The notes beneath the pieces were generated by a model. It ran no database searches. It had not been told where the DNA came from and was given only the letters and a program-made list of their open reading frames with translations. Position numbers and translations under genes: made by a program. From NCBI GenBank assembly GCA_030445275.1, contig JAUCSE010000021.1, forward strand, positions 1 to 64,000: a stretch of 64,000 nt of DNA. Direction: 5' to 3'. This document shows positions 17,458 to 29,090 of the stretch, in pieces (position 1 is the first letter of the stretch; every line of letters starts with the position of its first letter). Source of the stretch: Mucilaginibacter sp. GTDB lineage: Bacteria > Bacteroidota > Bacteroidia > Sphingobacteriales > Sphingobacteriaceae.

Positions 17458-20157
17458 ATGGAAAATAGCAAAATAGTATTTTTATTAATAAAGTATATAA
17501 CTCAAGAGGCTAATGCCGAAGAAGTTGCAGAAGTTAAGAATTGGATAAGTGCTCATCCGGAAAATGAACAATACTTTGTCCAATTGTATGAAACCTGGCA
17601 CGATATGCTTTACTTGAACGAGCGAGAAATAAGTAAAATAAAAGCAGCTAATTCTAATAAACCAGCCTCTAATCTGGCAACCACAGGACTATTTAACCCG
17701 ACAAGAACACCTTTTCTGTATTACAATCACAGGCGCAACCCTCAATATATGATAGGAAATTACTTTAAAATTGCATGGCGAAATTTAATGAAGCATAAAC
17801 TTTTTTCGCTTATTAATATTTTCGGCCTTTCATCTGGCATTGCTTTTACCTTGCTGATTAGTGCATATGTATGGAGTGTTTATCAAGTAAACCGGAATGT
17901 CAGGAATGCAGATAATCAATTTGTAATCCTGAGCAAATGGAAAGACCCTAACATGGGTAATGAAGCCGCCAGCGTTCCCGAATTGTCAAAAGCTCTGAAA
18001 ACGAACTATCCACACTTAGTTGCTAATTATTTCAACGCTGCTCCTGCTGTTACTAATGTGTCGAGCGGTGATAGACATTTTCGAGAACGATTGCTTGTAG
18101 GTGACAGCACTTTGCTTTCCATGTACGGACTTAAAATGTTACACGGAGATTCAAGGACGGCATTACAAGGTGCTTTTTCGGTGGTCATCACGGAAAATAT
18201 TGCTCGTAAATATTTTGGTAAAACGGATGTGGTAGGTAAATCAATTAATGTCCAGGATTTTGCAGGAGGTAATCACGATTATATAGTGACCGGGGTACTT
18301 GATGAACTGCCTAAAAATACGATCACAGGTCTGGATGGTAATGACGAATTCCAGTTCTTTGTTAATGGAAGCCTTAACAAAGAACTGCGTCATATCGACG
18401 GCTGGGATAATACCAGCACAGTTGATCATATTGAATTGCAAAAAGGAGTTGATCCGAAGATTGTAGAAGCTGCAATGCTGGAGCAACTTCGCAGAAATGA
18501 AACTGATGAGCAAATCAAACAAAATATGACACCATACCTGGTGCCCATAAAGGACTATTATTTTCAGGCTAACAACGGACTTATTAAAAAAATGATTTGG
18601 ACGCTGTCCTGTATCGCGTTTTTTATACTACTGATGGCGGTAATCAATTTTATAAATATTTGTATCGGCCGCTCATCAAGCAGAATGAAGGAAATGGGCA
18701 TACGCAAGGTGATGGGTGGATTGCGGCATCAATTGATATGGCAATTCCTCACCGAATCCATCGTTACCGTGACGTTGGCAACGTTAGTGTCGCTTTTTAT
18801 ATATTCATTAGCAAGGCCATATTTCAACTTAGCACTGGGGCATGAAGTGGAAGACTTATTGTCTTTCCCCCGTTTCTTTTTGTTTATTCCTCTTTTGTTC
18901 TCGGTTGTTGTAGGAACACTGGCAGGTATTTATCCTGCCCTAGTCTTGTCAGACCTTGGAACTATCGATTCGTTAAAGGGAAGATTACATTCATTTAAAG
19001 AAAATATATGGTTACGCAAGACATTGGTGGCTTTTCAATTCGCAACGGCAGCAATTGTTTTTATTGGTGCAATTATTGTGTCCCAGCAGATAAATCTATT
19101 TTTTAATGGTAACCTTGGTTATAGTAAGGATTATGTTGTTTATGCCCAGGTTCCGCGCGATTGGTCACCAAAAGGCGTGAAAAAAATGGAGGCTATACGC
19201 GATCAATTGGCTCAAATGCCGGAAGTGAGTAGTGTCTCACTTTCCTGGGAAATACCGAATGGTATGGATTGGGAAATGTTCAAGACTGCTGCTTACAGAC
19301 AGGGAGGTAACCCATCACAAGGGGTTAATCCGCAACATTTGGTCACTGATAATCAGTATGCGGCGACTTTTAACATTCCATTAAAAGCTGGAAGATTCTT
19401 TAGTACAATGGAGCTTTCTGAGGAGTCTTCCCAAGCTGTGATTAACGAGAGTGCGTTAACAGCGCTTGGTTATCACAATCCCAATGAGGCTATTGGTCAA
19501 AGGATAATATTTCAGGGCAATACTTTTACTATTTATGGGGTTACCGCAGATTTTCATTTTGGGTCAATGCAACAACGAATACAACCGATCATTTTTACGA
19601 ATGTTAATGATGTTAATATATACCGTTATCTTTCAATAAAAATAAAGCCTGGTCATATACAGGAGCATATGGAGACTTTGCAAAAGAAATGGAGCGTATT
19701 GATGCCAGGCACACCCTTTCAATATAGCTTTATGGATGATGCGCTAAAAAGACTATATGCAAACGAGATACAACTGAAAGAGGCGTCATATATTGCAACT
19801 GGATTAGCGTTAGTGATCGTTCTTTTAGGTGTTTTGGGATTAATATCGTTGAGTATTCAAAACCGAACAAGGGAAATCGGAATACGCAAGGTGCTTGGAG
19901 CTTCGGTAACGGGTATAACTACACTTTTTTTAAAAGACTTCTTAAAAGTAACTGTAATCGCAAATATAGTGGCCTGTCCGTTAGCTTATTTAATCATGCG
20001 TGGATGGTTATCCGATTATGCTTACCGAATCGACATATCCTTTACACCTTTCATAAGTTCTATTGCCATATTGAGTTCAATGACAGCTGTATTAATTATT
20101 TTGCAAACAATTCGGGCTGCTCTTACTAACCCAATAAAAAGCTTAAAAGATAATTGA
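17458..20157 (+). CDS. FtsX/MacB-type ABC transporter permease with FecR-like N-terminal extension
   Basis: 899 residues from ATG 17458; an ATG six codons upstream is equally possible. The body, from NYFKIAWRNLMKHKLFSLIN (about residue 99) onward, is a MacB/FtsX permease duplication: one membrane helix, a periplasmic MacB_PCD domain, three helices (around 380-510), a second periplasmic domain, and three C-terminal helices with IGIRKVLGASVTGI. Such proteins act in lipoprotein export, efflux or mechanotransmission with a separate ATPase, which is not encoded here. The first 70 residues (LLIKYITQEANAEEVAEVKNWISAHPENEQYF) resemble the cytoplasmic N-terminus of FecR anti-sigma factors, so the protein appears to be a fusion. 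An internal ATG at 17749 would give the permease alone. Confidence 0.88.
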   Translation: MENSKIVFLLIKYITQEANAEEVAEVKNWISAHPENEQYFVQLYETWHDMLYLNEREISKIKAANSNKPASNLATTGLFNPTRTPFLYYNHRRNPQYMIGNYFKIAWRNLMKHKLFSLINIFGLSSGIAFTLLISAYVWSVYQVNRNVRNADNQFVILSKWKDPNMGNEAASVPELSKALKTNYPHLVANYFNAAPAVTNVSSGDRHFRERLLVGDSTLLSMYGLKMLHGDSRTALQGAFSVVITENIARKYFGKTDVVGKSINVQDFAGGNHDYIVTGVLDELPKNTITGLDGNDEFQFFVNGSLNKELRHIDGWDNTSTVDHIELQKGVDPKIVEAAMLEQLRRNETDEQIKQNMTPYLVPIKDYYFQANNGLIKKMIWTLSCIAFFILLMAVINFINICIGRSSSRMKEMGIRKVMGGLRHQLIWQFLTESIVTVTLATLVSLFIYSLARPYFNLALGHEVEDLLSFPRFFLFIPLLFSVVVGTLAGIYPALVLSDLGTIDSLKGRLHSFKENIWLRKTLVAFQFATAAIVFIGAIIVSQQINLFFNGNLGYSKDYVVYAQVPRDWSPKGVKKMEAIRDQLAQMPEVSSVSLSWEIPNGMDWEMFKTAAYRQGGNPSQGVNPQHLVTDNQYAATFNIPLKAGRFFSTMELSEESSQAVINESALTALGYHNPNEAIGQRIIFQGNTFTIYGVTADFHFGSMQQRIQPIIFTNVNDVNIYRYLSIKIKPGHIQEHMETLQKKWSVLMPGTPFQYSFMDDALKRLYANEIQLKEASYIATGLALVIVLLGVLGLISLSIQNRTREIGIRKVLGASVTGITTLFLKDFLKVTVIANIVACPLAYLIMRGWLSDYAYRIDISFTPFISSIAILSSMTAVLIILQTIRAALTNPIKSLKDN

Positions 20158-20551
20158 TATAACTTGTTTCACCGCCTACAGCAACCCAGTCAATCGTCTA
20201 AAATGATTCAGGAAGAGTTGCTTTGTTGATGATTAACCATTACTAAAAGACAGGCAAAGGAAAAAGTAAGCAATCATTAAAATGGAATGAAACAAAGCCA
20301 TTTTACATAAACTCTTAGGGAACATAAACGGCTCCGCCCATTTGTTCGTGCTCCGCTGCCTTCAGAGGGCGCGCAAAATAAGCGGTGTTTACGGGAATAC
20401 AATCACCCTAATGACAACTGATCGGGTTATTATCCAAATATACCTTTTAAAAAGGTGCCAAATTTCGTCGTCATTCGTACCCCTTATTCTTACCAATCGC
20501 CAGTCTCATGTGATGATCTCCCCATTTTCCGGTACTTTCAACGATTTCTCT
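20158..20551. other. Intergenic stretch without recognised feature
   Basis: 394 bases between the converging permease and thioredoxin-like genes. Short open frames are present but show no credible start, composition or domain, and no clear terminator was found. Confidence 0.55.
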
Positions 20552-21721
20552 CTACTTCTTACTTAATAGGGCATCAACTACCGAAGAAACTTTCTCTTCA
20601 AAATCATCATTATAGCTAACAAATACATTTCCTATTCTTCCTTCTTTGTCAATAAAATAAAAAGTGGGAAAGGCTGTGACATGATATGATTTCACAATGT
20701 CAGCGGCATTAATATAACCCGTATATTTGATATTGTAACGTTTCTCGAAGTCGAGGACGGCCTTCTTACTATCCCTTTCAGTTAAGCTTGCTATAATCAA
20801 GTCTTTGTTTTTGTATTTTTCATAAATAGCATTAAGTGGTTTTAGGGAAAGCATGCAGCCTGAACACCCAATGAAGTAAAAATCCAACACTACTACTTTA
20901 CCCCTTAGTTGACTTAACGAAACCGTCTTTCCATTTGCATCAAATAACGTCCAGTCAGGCGCAGTCGTACCAGTAGATAATAAAGCTAATGGTGTAGTTT
21001 GCTCTTTACGAGGCTTGAATTTTTTTGGTATAACGAAATTTGCAACAGTAATGTCCGATTGATCCAACTTATAGTCAAAATACTTAGTCTCATCATAATA
21101 GTCATTTACTGCTCCGTCATATTTATATCGGCCCTTAATTATTACCAAACTAGGTAAGCCGGTCTGTTTATCAATATAATAGTTTCTATTTGAATAGAAA
21201 TGCTCATTATTGTCGATAGTGTCATTCACGGTTGCAATAAGGTGCGAATTGGGTACACCATTGATGATCGTGTCCTTAAGCATTGTTATTATAAATGGTT
21301 TCTTATCATAACGCTCCTTTAGAAATTTAAGTGCACCGATAAGTGATTGACTATATGGAATATAAGGCGCTCCCTCAGCGAAAAACGTACTGTCGATAAT
21401 TGATAAAACAGTTAATCTTTTTCCATTATACAGGTCTATCTTATGAAACGTTTCTGTTGTATGATTGGTTTCTATACTATAGAGATATCCAAACAGCTTG
21501 TCATTAGGTGCTTTTGAAAATAATTCCTTATTTAGTGCAACTGTGGTGTCAGCGCTCATATCCTTTCGTTTATTTATAGATTGATAGCTAAAGTTATTAT
21601 AGCTTTCCACTTTATCAATTAGATTTTGAATCGACGAAATCTGTGCGTCAACTGTGCTGCAGTATAGAAATACTATGAGGAAGAGAGAAGGTCTAATAAG
21701 TTTTTTGACAAAGCAGATCAT
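20552..21721 (-). CDS. Secreted TlpA-like thioredoxin-fold protein
   Basis: 389 residues with an N-terminal signal (SLFLIVFLYCSTVDAQ). Residues about 30-250 are a beta-rich domain of unknown function. Residues about 255-389 form a TlpA/ResA-type thioredoxin domain: APDWTLFDANGKTVSLSQLRGKVVVLDF, the redox pair in GCSGC, the cis-Pro in AFPTFYF, and IDKEGRI. It most likely reduces or isomerises disulfides in periplasmic partners. It is a single gene on its strand; the upstream 533 bases are empty of genes. Confidence 0.9.
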   Translation of the reverse strand: MICFVKKLIRPSLFLIVFLYCSTVDAQISSIQNLIDKVESYNNFSYQSINKRKDMSADTTVALNKELFSKAPNDKLFGYLYSIETNHTTETFHKIDLYNGKRLTVLSIIDSTFFAEGAPYIPYSQSLIGALKFLKERYDKKPFIITMLKDTIINGVPNSHLIATVNDTIDNNEHFYSNRNYYIDKQTGLPSLVIIKGRYKYDGAVNDYYDETKYFDYKLDQSDITVANFVIPKKFKPRKEQTTPLALLSTGTTAPDWTLFDANGKTVSLSQLRGKVVVLDFYFIGCSGCMLSLKPLNAIYEKYKNKDLIIASLTERDSKKAVLDFEKRYNIKYTGYINAADIVKSYHVTAFPTFYFIDKEGRIGNVFVSYNDDFEEKVSSVVDALLSKK

Positions 21722-22254
21722 TCCTATTTATTTACTAATCGTGATTTAGGAAACCGTTTTTATCTAAACTACAACTATTAGTTAAGATGTTAGTTATTTA
21801 ACAATTTTTGACTAATCATTTTACACCCAGTTATTAAGGATTACGATAAAAAACGTCATGGCCCCCCAGCATGTTGCTTTTTATATATGATCTCAATTAA
21901 ATTTAAATCTTCCTAAAATATTAAGTTTCTTATATCTGTATATCATTCAGGTAGAGTACCAAAGTGAATACCAGTTAAATTGAACATTCGACAACTAATT
22001 TTAGATCAGCTCATAATATTACACGGTTCGGGGACAGTAACAAATCAAAAAATGGTTTATTTTGGAAATGTTCCAGCGTTGGACGAGGCGAGAAGGTTGT
22101 TGAATTGAAATAAAATGCAGTAATATTCCGCTGTCCGTTGTTTCCAATTACGGACAGCGGGTAGGGAAACTAGGATAAATCCAATTACTTTTACTGCTTT
22201 CATACTATGCTAATTTGCGCTTATATATTTTAGGAAGTTGCCCTAAGCTGAGCC
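21722..22254. other. 533-base intergenic region with one strong hairpin
   Basis: No gene was recognised. The one clear element is a perfect 11-base inverted repeat, CCGCTGTCCGT at 22128-22138 and its complement at 22150-22160, with 11 bases between. It lies about 95 bases past the 3' end of the 22255-22749 gene, but no T run follows, so it is only a possible terminator. Confidence 0.6.
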
Positions 22255-22749
22255 CTAATTAAATTTGAAAACGCTGAGCGTAAAAATGGTAAGGAACATT
22301 ATAAGCTGAGAAATATAAAAAAGATCCAAACGATTTTTCACCTTCATAAGGTTTTCCTTCCGGTCTTCTTGCCCTCGTAGGTCATCCTGAAGAAAGTTCA
22401 ATTTTTCCAATGATATTAACCGTTTGAGTTTTGCATCTTGTTTTCTTCCGAATGCCGATCCGTTGATGGCTATAATGACGATTAAACCAATTTTTATTTG
22501 AAACCAGATTTGTTTGGCAAAAATACCTTGCGTAATTACCAGCATTGTCACTCCTGAAAGAATCAAGAGAATAATTCCAATATTAACTATCAAATGAAAG
22601 TTAAATCCGTCTTCATTGGTTGTAATTGCTCTTGATCTATCGCTCGTGTATAACTTCCAGAAATGTTTTGTAAGCAGATATTCCATTAGGGTCGTGCCTG
22701 CCATAAGAGTTACCCCCACAATATGGGTGATTAGTGCGATTTGATACAT
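22255..22749 (-). CDS. Small integral membrane protein, function unknown
   Basis: 164 residues with four predicted membrane helices: ALITHIVGVTLMAGTTLMEYLL, VNIGIILLILSGVTMLVIT, WFQIKIGLIVIIAINGSAF and ISQLIMFLTIFTLSV. A charged loop (about residues 105-140) separates helices three and four. The build resembles DUF2269/CopD-like four-helix membrane proteins, but the match is not strong enough to name it. It follows the 22945 NAD(P)-binding gene on the same strand at 195 bases. Confidence 0.8.
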   Translation of the reverse strand: MYQIALITHIVGVTLMAGTTLMEYLLTKHFWKLYTSDRSRAITTNEDGFNFHLIVNIGIILLILSGVTMLVITQGIFAKQIWFQIKIGLIVIIAINGSAFGRKQDAKLKRLISLEKLNFLQDDLRGQEDRKENLMKVKNRLDLFYISQLIMFLTIFTLSVFKFN

Positions 22750-22944
22750 TGTTATATTGTTAAAATTTCATGATTAAAAATTAACTTGATCTAAAAGTAA
22801 AATATGAAGAAGAGAACTTTAAAGTTACTTCATATTGGGATAGCTACTATTGCTCAATTTCATTCCTTTAAGTTTACGAGTATGGTGATAAAACCGACCA
22901 ATGGTACGTGCCAACGGTAGCGACTTTGCATATCCCCAGCCCTG

Positions 22945-23601
22945 TTAATTTTCAGAAATAGTTGGGCTTTTCCTATCGTACTTATCGATTTTTATTATAT
23001 CAACTATAAATTTAGCAACACTTTGCCGGCTGATTTGTAAACTTGGTTTAGGGAAGTTATTAAAACTCACCTTCAGAGTTTTTATCTTATCGGAATCATT
23101 TAAGGCAACAGGCCGTACAGCCGTATAGTTTAAGTTTGAATTTGCTAATAGTTTTTCCTCTCTTTCATGTTCCGCGTAAACAGGGCCCATGTTGGTATAG
23201 TTAATTAACCATCTGAGCCAAAAAGGGACATCATTTTTGCTTTCCCCAACACCCCACGCGGAAACTGTAATTAACCGTTTTAGACCTTGTTGATCCGCCT
23301 CGGTTATCGCATTTTTAATGCTTTCAGATATGAAATTTTTGGCGGTTATTAATTTAGACCAGGGAGCATCTGAGGCTCTGACGATACCCAAAGCACTTAT
23401 TATCAGATCGCACCCTTGCATTGCAGCCGCTAAATCTGTCCTGCTGGTAGGTGTTCCCTGAAATACGTTAATTGATTTCGAATTAAAGGATATTTTGTTT
23501 TTATCCCGCACCAAAACATTTAAATCATAGCCTTGCTTTAGTGCCTCTTCAACAATAAGACGACCGGTTCTACCAGTGGCCCCTAAAATGAGTATTTTCA
23601 T
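22945..23601 (-). CDS. NAD(P)H-binding atypical short-chain dehydrogenase
   Basis: 218 residues beginning with the Rossmann dinucleotide motif MKILILGATGRTGRLIVEEA (GxxGxxG). SALGIV and the later ITVSAWGVGES segment are typical of NAD(P)H-binding proteins of the NmrA/flavin-reductase-like group. The protein lacks a YxxxK SDR active site, so it may be an NADPH sensor or a reductase. It lies 88 bases downstream of another dinucleotide-binding gene on the same strand, suggesting one transcript under control of the divergent HxlR regulator. Confidence 0.88.
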   Translation of the reverse strand: MKILILGATGRTGRLIVEEALKQGYDLNVLVRDKNKISFNSKSINVFQGTPTSRTDLAAAMQGCDLIISALGIVRASDAPWSKLITAKNFISESIKNAITEADQQGLKRLITVSAWGVGESKNDVPFWLRWLINYTNMGPVYAEHEREEKLLANSNLNYTAVRPVALNDSDKIKTLKVSFNNFPKPSLQISRQSVAKFIVDIIKIDKYDRKSPTISEN

Positions 23602-23689
23602 AATATTTATTTTACTTGTTTGTTAATTCATTTATTGAACACAAACCATTTTTATCTTTTTTTTTATTTTTTTAACTTTTGATTGCCTG

Positions 23690-24286
23690 TTAGAGCACTT
23701 TATAGATCTGACCTGTTTGTCCGCCCAGCACGCTTTTGACATAAGCCTGGGTAACCCGGCTCATGGTAACCGGAGCATGTCCCAGGAAATAGGGAAAATA
23801 GGCGGTAGATTCTTCAACAATATCAGGACCCACCGCATTGATACGCACTCCGTTCTCCAGCTCTATTGCTGCGCCCTTTACGAATCCATTGATTGCTCCA
23901 TTCATCGTACTGAGGTTTGCTCCCATTACAATGGGGTCATCGGCTAATGCACCAGATGTTAAAGTAAACGACCCTTTCGGATTAATGTAATGCTGTCCGA
24001 TCAATACCAAGTTAACCTGGCCCATCAATTTGCTGTTGACGCCAATCCTGAAATCAGTATCCTTCATACTTGCTAAAGGCCCGAACTGTGCGTCTCCGGC
24101 AGCGCAAATTAAGTTGTCGAATTTTCCGACCTGTTGATAAAAGTTTTTTATCGACTCGGTTGATGATATATCTACCTGCATATCGGCACTTTTTGAACCT
24201 GCCTTAATTACTTCATGATCTTTCTGAAATGCGGCGGTTACGTGTTTTCCGATGGTACCTGTGGCACCTATAATTAAAATTTTCAT
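23690..24286 (-). CDS. Short-chain dehydrogenase/reductase
   Basis: 198 residues from ATG 24286; a TTG six codons upstream is less likely. The Rossmann motif is MKILIIGATGTIGKHVTAAF, followed by NLICAAGDAQFGPL (NNAG-like) and SFTLTSGALADDP. The Tyr/Lys catalytic pair is not in its usual place, as in the short SDR group of about 200 residues. It is divergent from the HxlR regulator gene, with repeated operator-like sites between them, the classic arrangement for an oxidoreductase controlled by HxlR. Confidence 0.88.
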   Translation of the reverse strand: MKILIIGATGTIGKHVTAAFQKDHEVIKAGSKSADMQVDISSTESIKNFYQQVGKFDNLICAAGDAQFGPLASMKDTDFRIGVNSKLMGQVNLVLIGQHYINPKGSFTLTSGALADDPIVMGANLSTMNGAINGFVKGAAIELENGVRINAVGPDIVEESTAYFPYFLGHAPVTMSRVTQAYVKSVLGGQTGQIYKVL

Positions 24287-24320
24287 TTTTACTTTTTTTA
24301 ACAAAATTCATCCATAACTT

Positions 24321-24354
24321 TACATTTGTCAAGTAATGGCACATTTGTCAAGTA
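24321..24354 (+). promoter_or_regulatory. Operator-like direct repeat and -7 box between SDR and HxlR genes
   Basis: ACATTTGTCAAGTA occurs at 24322-24335 and 24341-24354, a 19-base period. The first copy overlaps TACATTTG (24321-24328), which fits the Bacteroidota -7 box for the HxlR gene. A regulator binding both copies would cover the promoter, so HxlR autorepression and joint control of the divergent SDR are likely. Confidence 0.7.
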
Positions 24355-24387
24355 TTGACATTAAAGACACTAATACACATTATCAGT

Positions 24388-24744
24388 ATGTTAGCAGAAA
24401 AAATAGTTGAAAAAAAAGTAGAGCCAGATTGTGATTGCTCAATAATAGGTTCAATCAATATCATAAGTGGTAAGTGGAAACCCGTTATTATCTGGATGTT
24501 ATTATCAGGCCCCAAGCGATTTGGTGAGCTGCATAAAGCCGTTCAAGGTATAGCATTAAAGGTATTATCTAGGCATTTAAAAGAACTGGAGGCTGACGGT
24601 ATCATCAATCGGAAGGTATATGCTGAAGTCCCGCCAAAGGTGGAGTATACACTTACTGAAAAGGGAATGTCGCTCAACGATGTGATGCAGCTATTAGCAG
24701 AATGGGGTAAAAAGAATACAATAACCACACAAGATACTTTCTAA
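24388..24744 (+). CDS. HxlR-family transcriptional regulator
   Basis: 118 residues from ATG 24388; a TTG at 24355 is in frame but lies in the operator region. Winged helix of the HxlR/MarR-like group: CSIIGSINIISGKWKPVIIW, KRFGELHKAVQGIALKVLSR as recognition region, and EVPPKVEYTLTEKGMSL as wing. The two cysteines near the N-terminus (DCDC) may sense electrophiles or oxidants, as in related regulators such as HypR and YodB; this is inference. It probably controls the divergent oxidoreductase gene through the 19-base-period repeats. Confidence 0.93.
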   Translation: MLAEKIVEKKVEPDCDCSIIGSINIISGKWKPVIIWMLLSGPKRFGELHKAVQGIALKVLSRHLKELEADGIINRKVYAEVPPKVEYTLTEKGMSLNDVMQLLAEWGKKNTITTQDTF

Positions 24745-25032
24745 CTTAAAAAGGTTCTATTTGGATGGACATTCCGGCATACTTGACCATGCTGTTCCGT
24801 GTGCAGTAGACCAATGATTTGTTTTGATGAATATCAATTTCAAATATTTAAATCAGCAAGTTAGCATGGTCAAAGTGTAACGGAACGCCTTGAACTCTTT
24901 TCCGGAACGCGTTGATCAATGGCTCCGGAATATCCAATCTTTTTTGTGACTTTTTAATTTACTACCTGGAAAATAACCAGAACACAATTAACCGATGAGG
25001 AGTTTTTGTGGCTGACATCAAGTAGACTTAAA

Positions 25033-25065
25033 ATTAAAAGGTGGCCCAGTTCTGGACCACCTTTT
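25033..25065 (-). terminator. Terminator of katG
   Basis: Inverted repeat AAAAGGTGG (25037-25045) and CCACCTTTT (25057-25065), extended inside by CCAG/CTGG across one mismatch. On the minus strand it ends in a T-rich stretch. It begins 28 bases after the katG stop codon. The rest of 24745-25032 holds no recognised feature. Confidence 0.8.
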
Positions 25066-25093
25066 AACAGTAAATAATAATATAAAGTCGAAA

Positions 25094-27367
<2,274 letters not shown>

Positions 27368-27374
27368 CTATAAC

Positions 27375-27382
27375 CAAATTTA
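27375..27382 (-). promoter_or_regulatory. Possible -7 box of katG
   Basis: On the minus strand TAAATTTG fits TAnnTTTG, 35 bases before the katG start. No good -33 element at the standard spacing. The remaining spacer up to 27650 shows no gene. Confidence 0.4.
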
Positions 27383-27650
27383 AGAAAATCTCTACTCACA
27401 TATCCACTCAACTCTAATAAATAAATAATCTTTATTACAGATGGTGGAATTTGAAGCCAGAACGAAGCTTATTGGTTCCCGACCTATAATGTACTGGCAA
27501 ATGGGGTAGTGTATCTTCAAGGAAGAACAATAAGGAAAAGACTGGGAAGCGTATTAGCTATAGCACGGGACGAATCAAGTAACGATTAACGAGTTGAATA
27601 ATAACATGACGAAGGCCCGCGCCAATTTGCGATTTGTTTTTCATTGTTAA

Positions 27651-28076
27651 TTATTTCTGCTTTCTTTGATCTTGCTGATAAGATACTGAGATCATTGTTG
27701 CGATCATCCTGGCAATCAGTTTTTCTTCGTTTGAGTCATAAACATTCCCTTCACAAACCGTGAGCGTTTTACCAGCTTGCAAGACTTTGCCGATTGCGAT
27801 AAGCTTAGATGTTTGCGCTGGTTTCAGGAAATTAACTTTAAATTCTACGGTTAAAACCTCCACATTCTCTGGCATCATAGTGAGCGCTGCGTAACCACAG
27901 GCACTATCTGCAATGCTGGTTGCCACCCCGGCATGAAAAAAGCCATGCTGTTGTGTCAAGGCATCAGAAAATTCGCAGGAAATTTTGACCTGTCCCTTTT
28001 TGACCTCCACTAATTGCGCATTTAAAGTATGCATTAGTCCCTGATTATTGAAGCTTTGTTTAATTCTTTCGGTCAT
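27651..28076 (-). CDS. PaaI-family hotdog thioesterase
   Basis: 141 residues forming one hotdog domain: QQHGFFHAGVATSIADSACGYAAL carries the helix and the conserved HG and Asp positions of the PaaI/YiiD-type thioesterases, then VEFKVNFLKPAQTSKLIAIGKV. It probably hydrolyses acyl-CoA esters. It is the last gene of a three-gene operon after the ketopantoate-reductase-like gene (45 bases between). Confidence 0.9.
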   Translation of the reverse strand: MTERIKQSFNNQGLMHTLNAQLVEVKKGQVKISCEFSDALTQQHGFFHAGVATSIADSACGYAALTMMPENVEVLTVEFKVNFLKPAQTSKLIAIGKVLQAGKTLTVCEGNVYDSNEEKLIARMIATMISVSYQQDQRKQK

Positions 28077-28121
28077 GTTACCCTGATTTATTGGTTTGTT
28101 TGAAGGCCGCCTATTACTGTT

Positions 28122-29069
28122 TCAAGCTCTGGACAATTCAGATTTGATTTTTATCATTTCACCCAATAAGATTGTAACCGGAACATGGGCTTTCTCCGTT
28201 GATCTGGCTGCTTGGGCTACCGCAAAATTCAGTGTTTCTATCTCTGTTTCGCGCTTATTTAGAATATCCTGATAGGTTGATATTTTTTGCCCGTCAGACA
28301 TTTTACTTATAGAAAGTACATTTTGCAGAACATCGTCCATAGTTAACCTAATACCATATTCTTTTGCAACAGTTAAACATTCGCTGATCACTGTTTTTGC
28401 AATTTGCACAGCAGCCTCATTACGGTGAAAAATTCCGTTATCTATTTCCAGTAAAGGGCAAATAGAATTAAACACACAGTTGCTGATTACCTTTTTCCAG
28501 ATTACTGTTTGTATGTCTGTTTCTGTGCGGAATGAAAAGACGTTTGTATTCAGTTCATCAACAATGTTTTGAAGGCTTTTCGCTGATCCTTTGATCACGC
28601 CTATGGGCGAAGGTGCAACGAGCTTAAACCTTACTTTATTTTTTGTGATGGACTGGCTGGTTGCCAATAACACACATCTGCATAGCTCGGGAAAATGCCG
28701 ATCAATAAAGCTGTTTTCAATGTGCAACCCATTTTGAAGAAAAACTATTGGCGATTGTTTTGTTTTTAGTTTAAGCTTTTTGGCCAGCTCTTCATTCCCA
28801 AATGATTTATTGGTTAATAATATTATTCCGTTGAGTTTTTCATGATTGCTTAGCGTGCTGATCGTAACATCAGCCTGTAGTATGCTATCTCCTGCCTCTA
28901 CCTGGATATGCTCCGTATAAACGGGTTGTTCATCAATACTTCCTCTTATAATCGTCACCTTCTTTCCATTGAGGGTTAAGGCCACAGCCAAAGCTTTTGC
29001 AATTACGCCATTACCAATGATGTATAAATCTTTAGAGGAGCTTGCTGTATTTTCAGTTATTGGTTCCAT
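28122..29069 (-). CDS. Ketopantoate reductase (PanE/ApbA)-like oxidoreductase
   Basis: 315 residues. The N-terminal Rossmann fold shows as LYIIGNGVIAKALAVALTLNGKKVTII; the C-terminal ApbA_C-like helical domain contains IWKKVISNCVFNSICPLLEIDNG, with the Lys and Asn positions of the family active site. Pathway assignment to pantothenate synthesis is uncertain because the operon partners are a MarR-GNAT protein and a thioesterase rather than panB or panC; it may reduce another 2-oxo acid. It begins 21 bases after the MarR-GNAT gene. Confidence 0.85.
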   Translation of the reverse strand: MEPITENTASSSKDLYIIGNGVIAKALAVALTLNGKKVTIIRGSIDEQPVYTEHIQVEAGDSILQADVTISTLSNHEKLNGIILLTNKSFGNEELAKKLKLKTKQSPIVFLQNGLHIENSFIDRHFPELCRCVLLATSQSITKNKVRFKLVAPSPIGVIKGSAKSLQNIVDELNTNVFSFRTETDIQTVIWKKVISNCVFNSICPLLEIDNGIFHRNEAAVQIAKTVISECLTVAKEYGIRLTMDDVLQNVLSISKMSDGQKISTYQDILNKRETEIETLNFAVAQAARSTEKAHVPVTILLGEMIKIKSELSRA

Positions 29070-29090
29070 ATTTAAATTAAAATAGTTATG

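Noticed and set aside
20342..20566. 74-codon plus-strand frame
   Set aside because: It runs into the end of the thioredoxin-like gene, and has no signal, domain or credible start.
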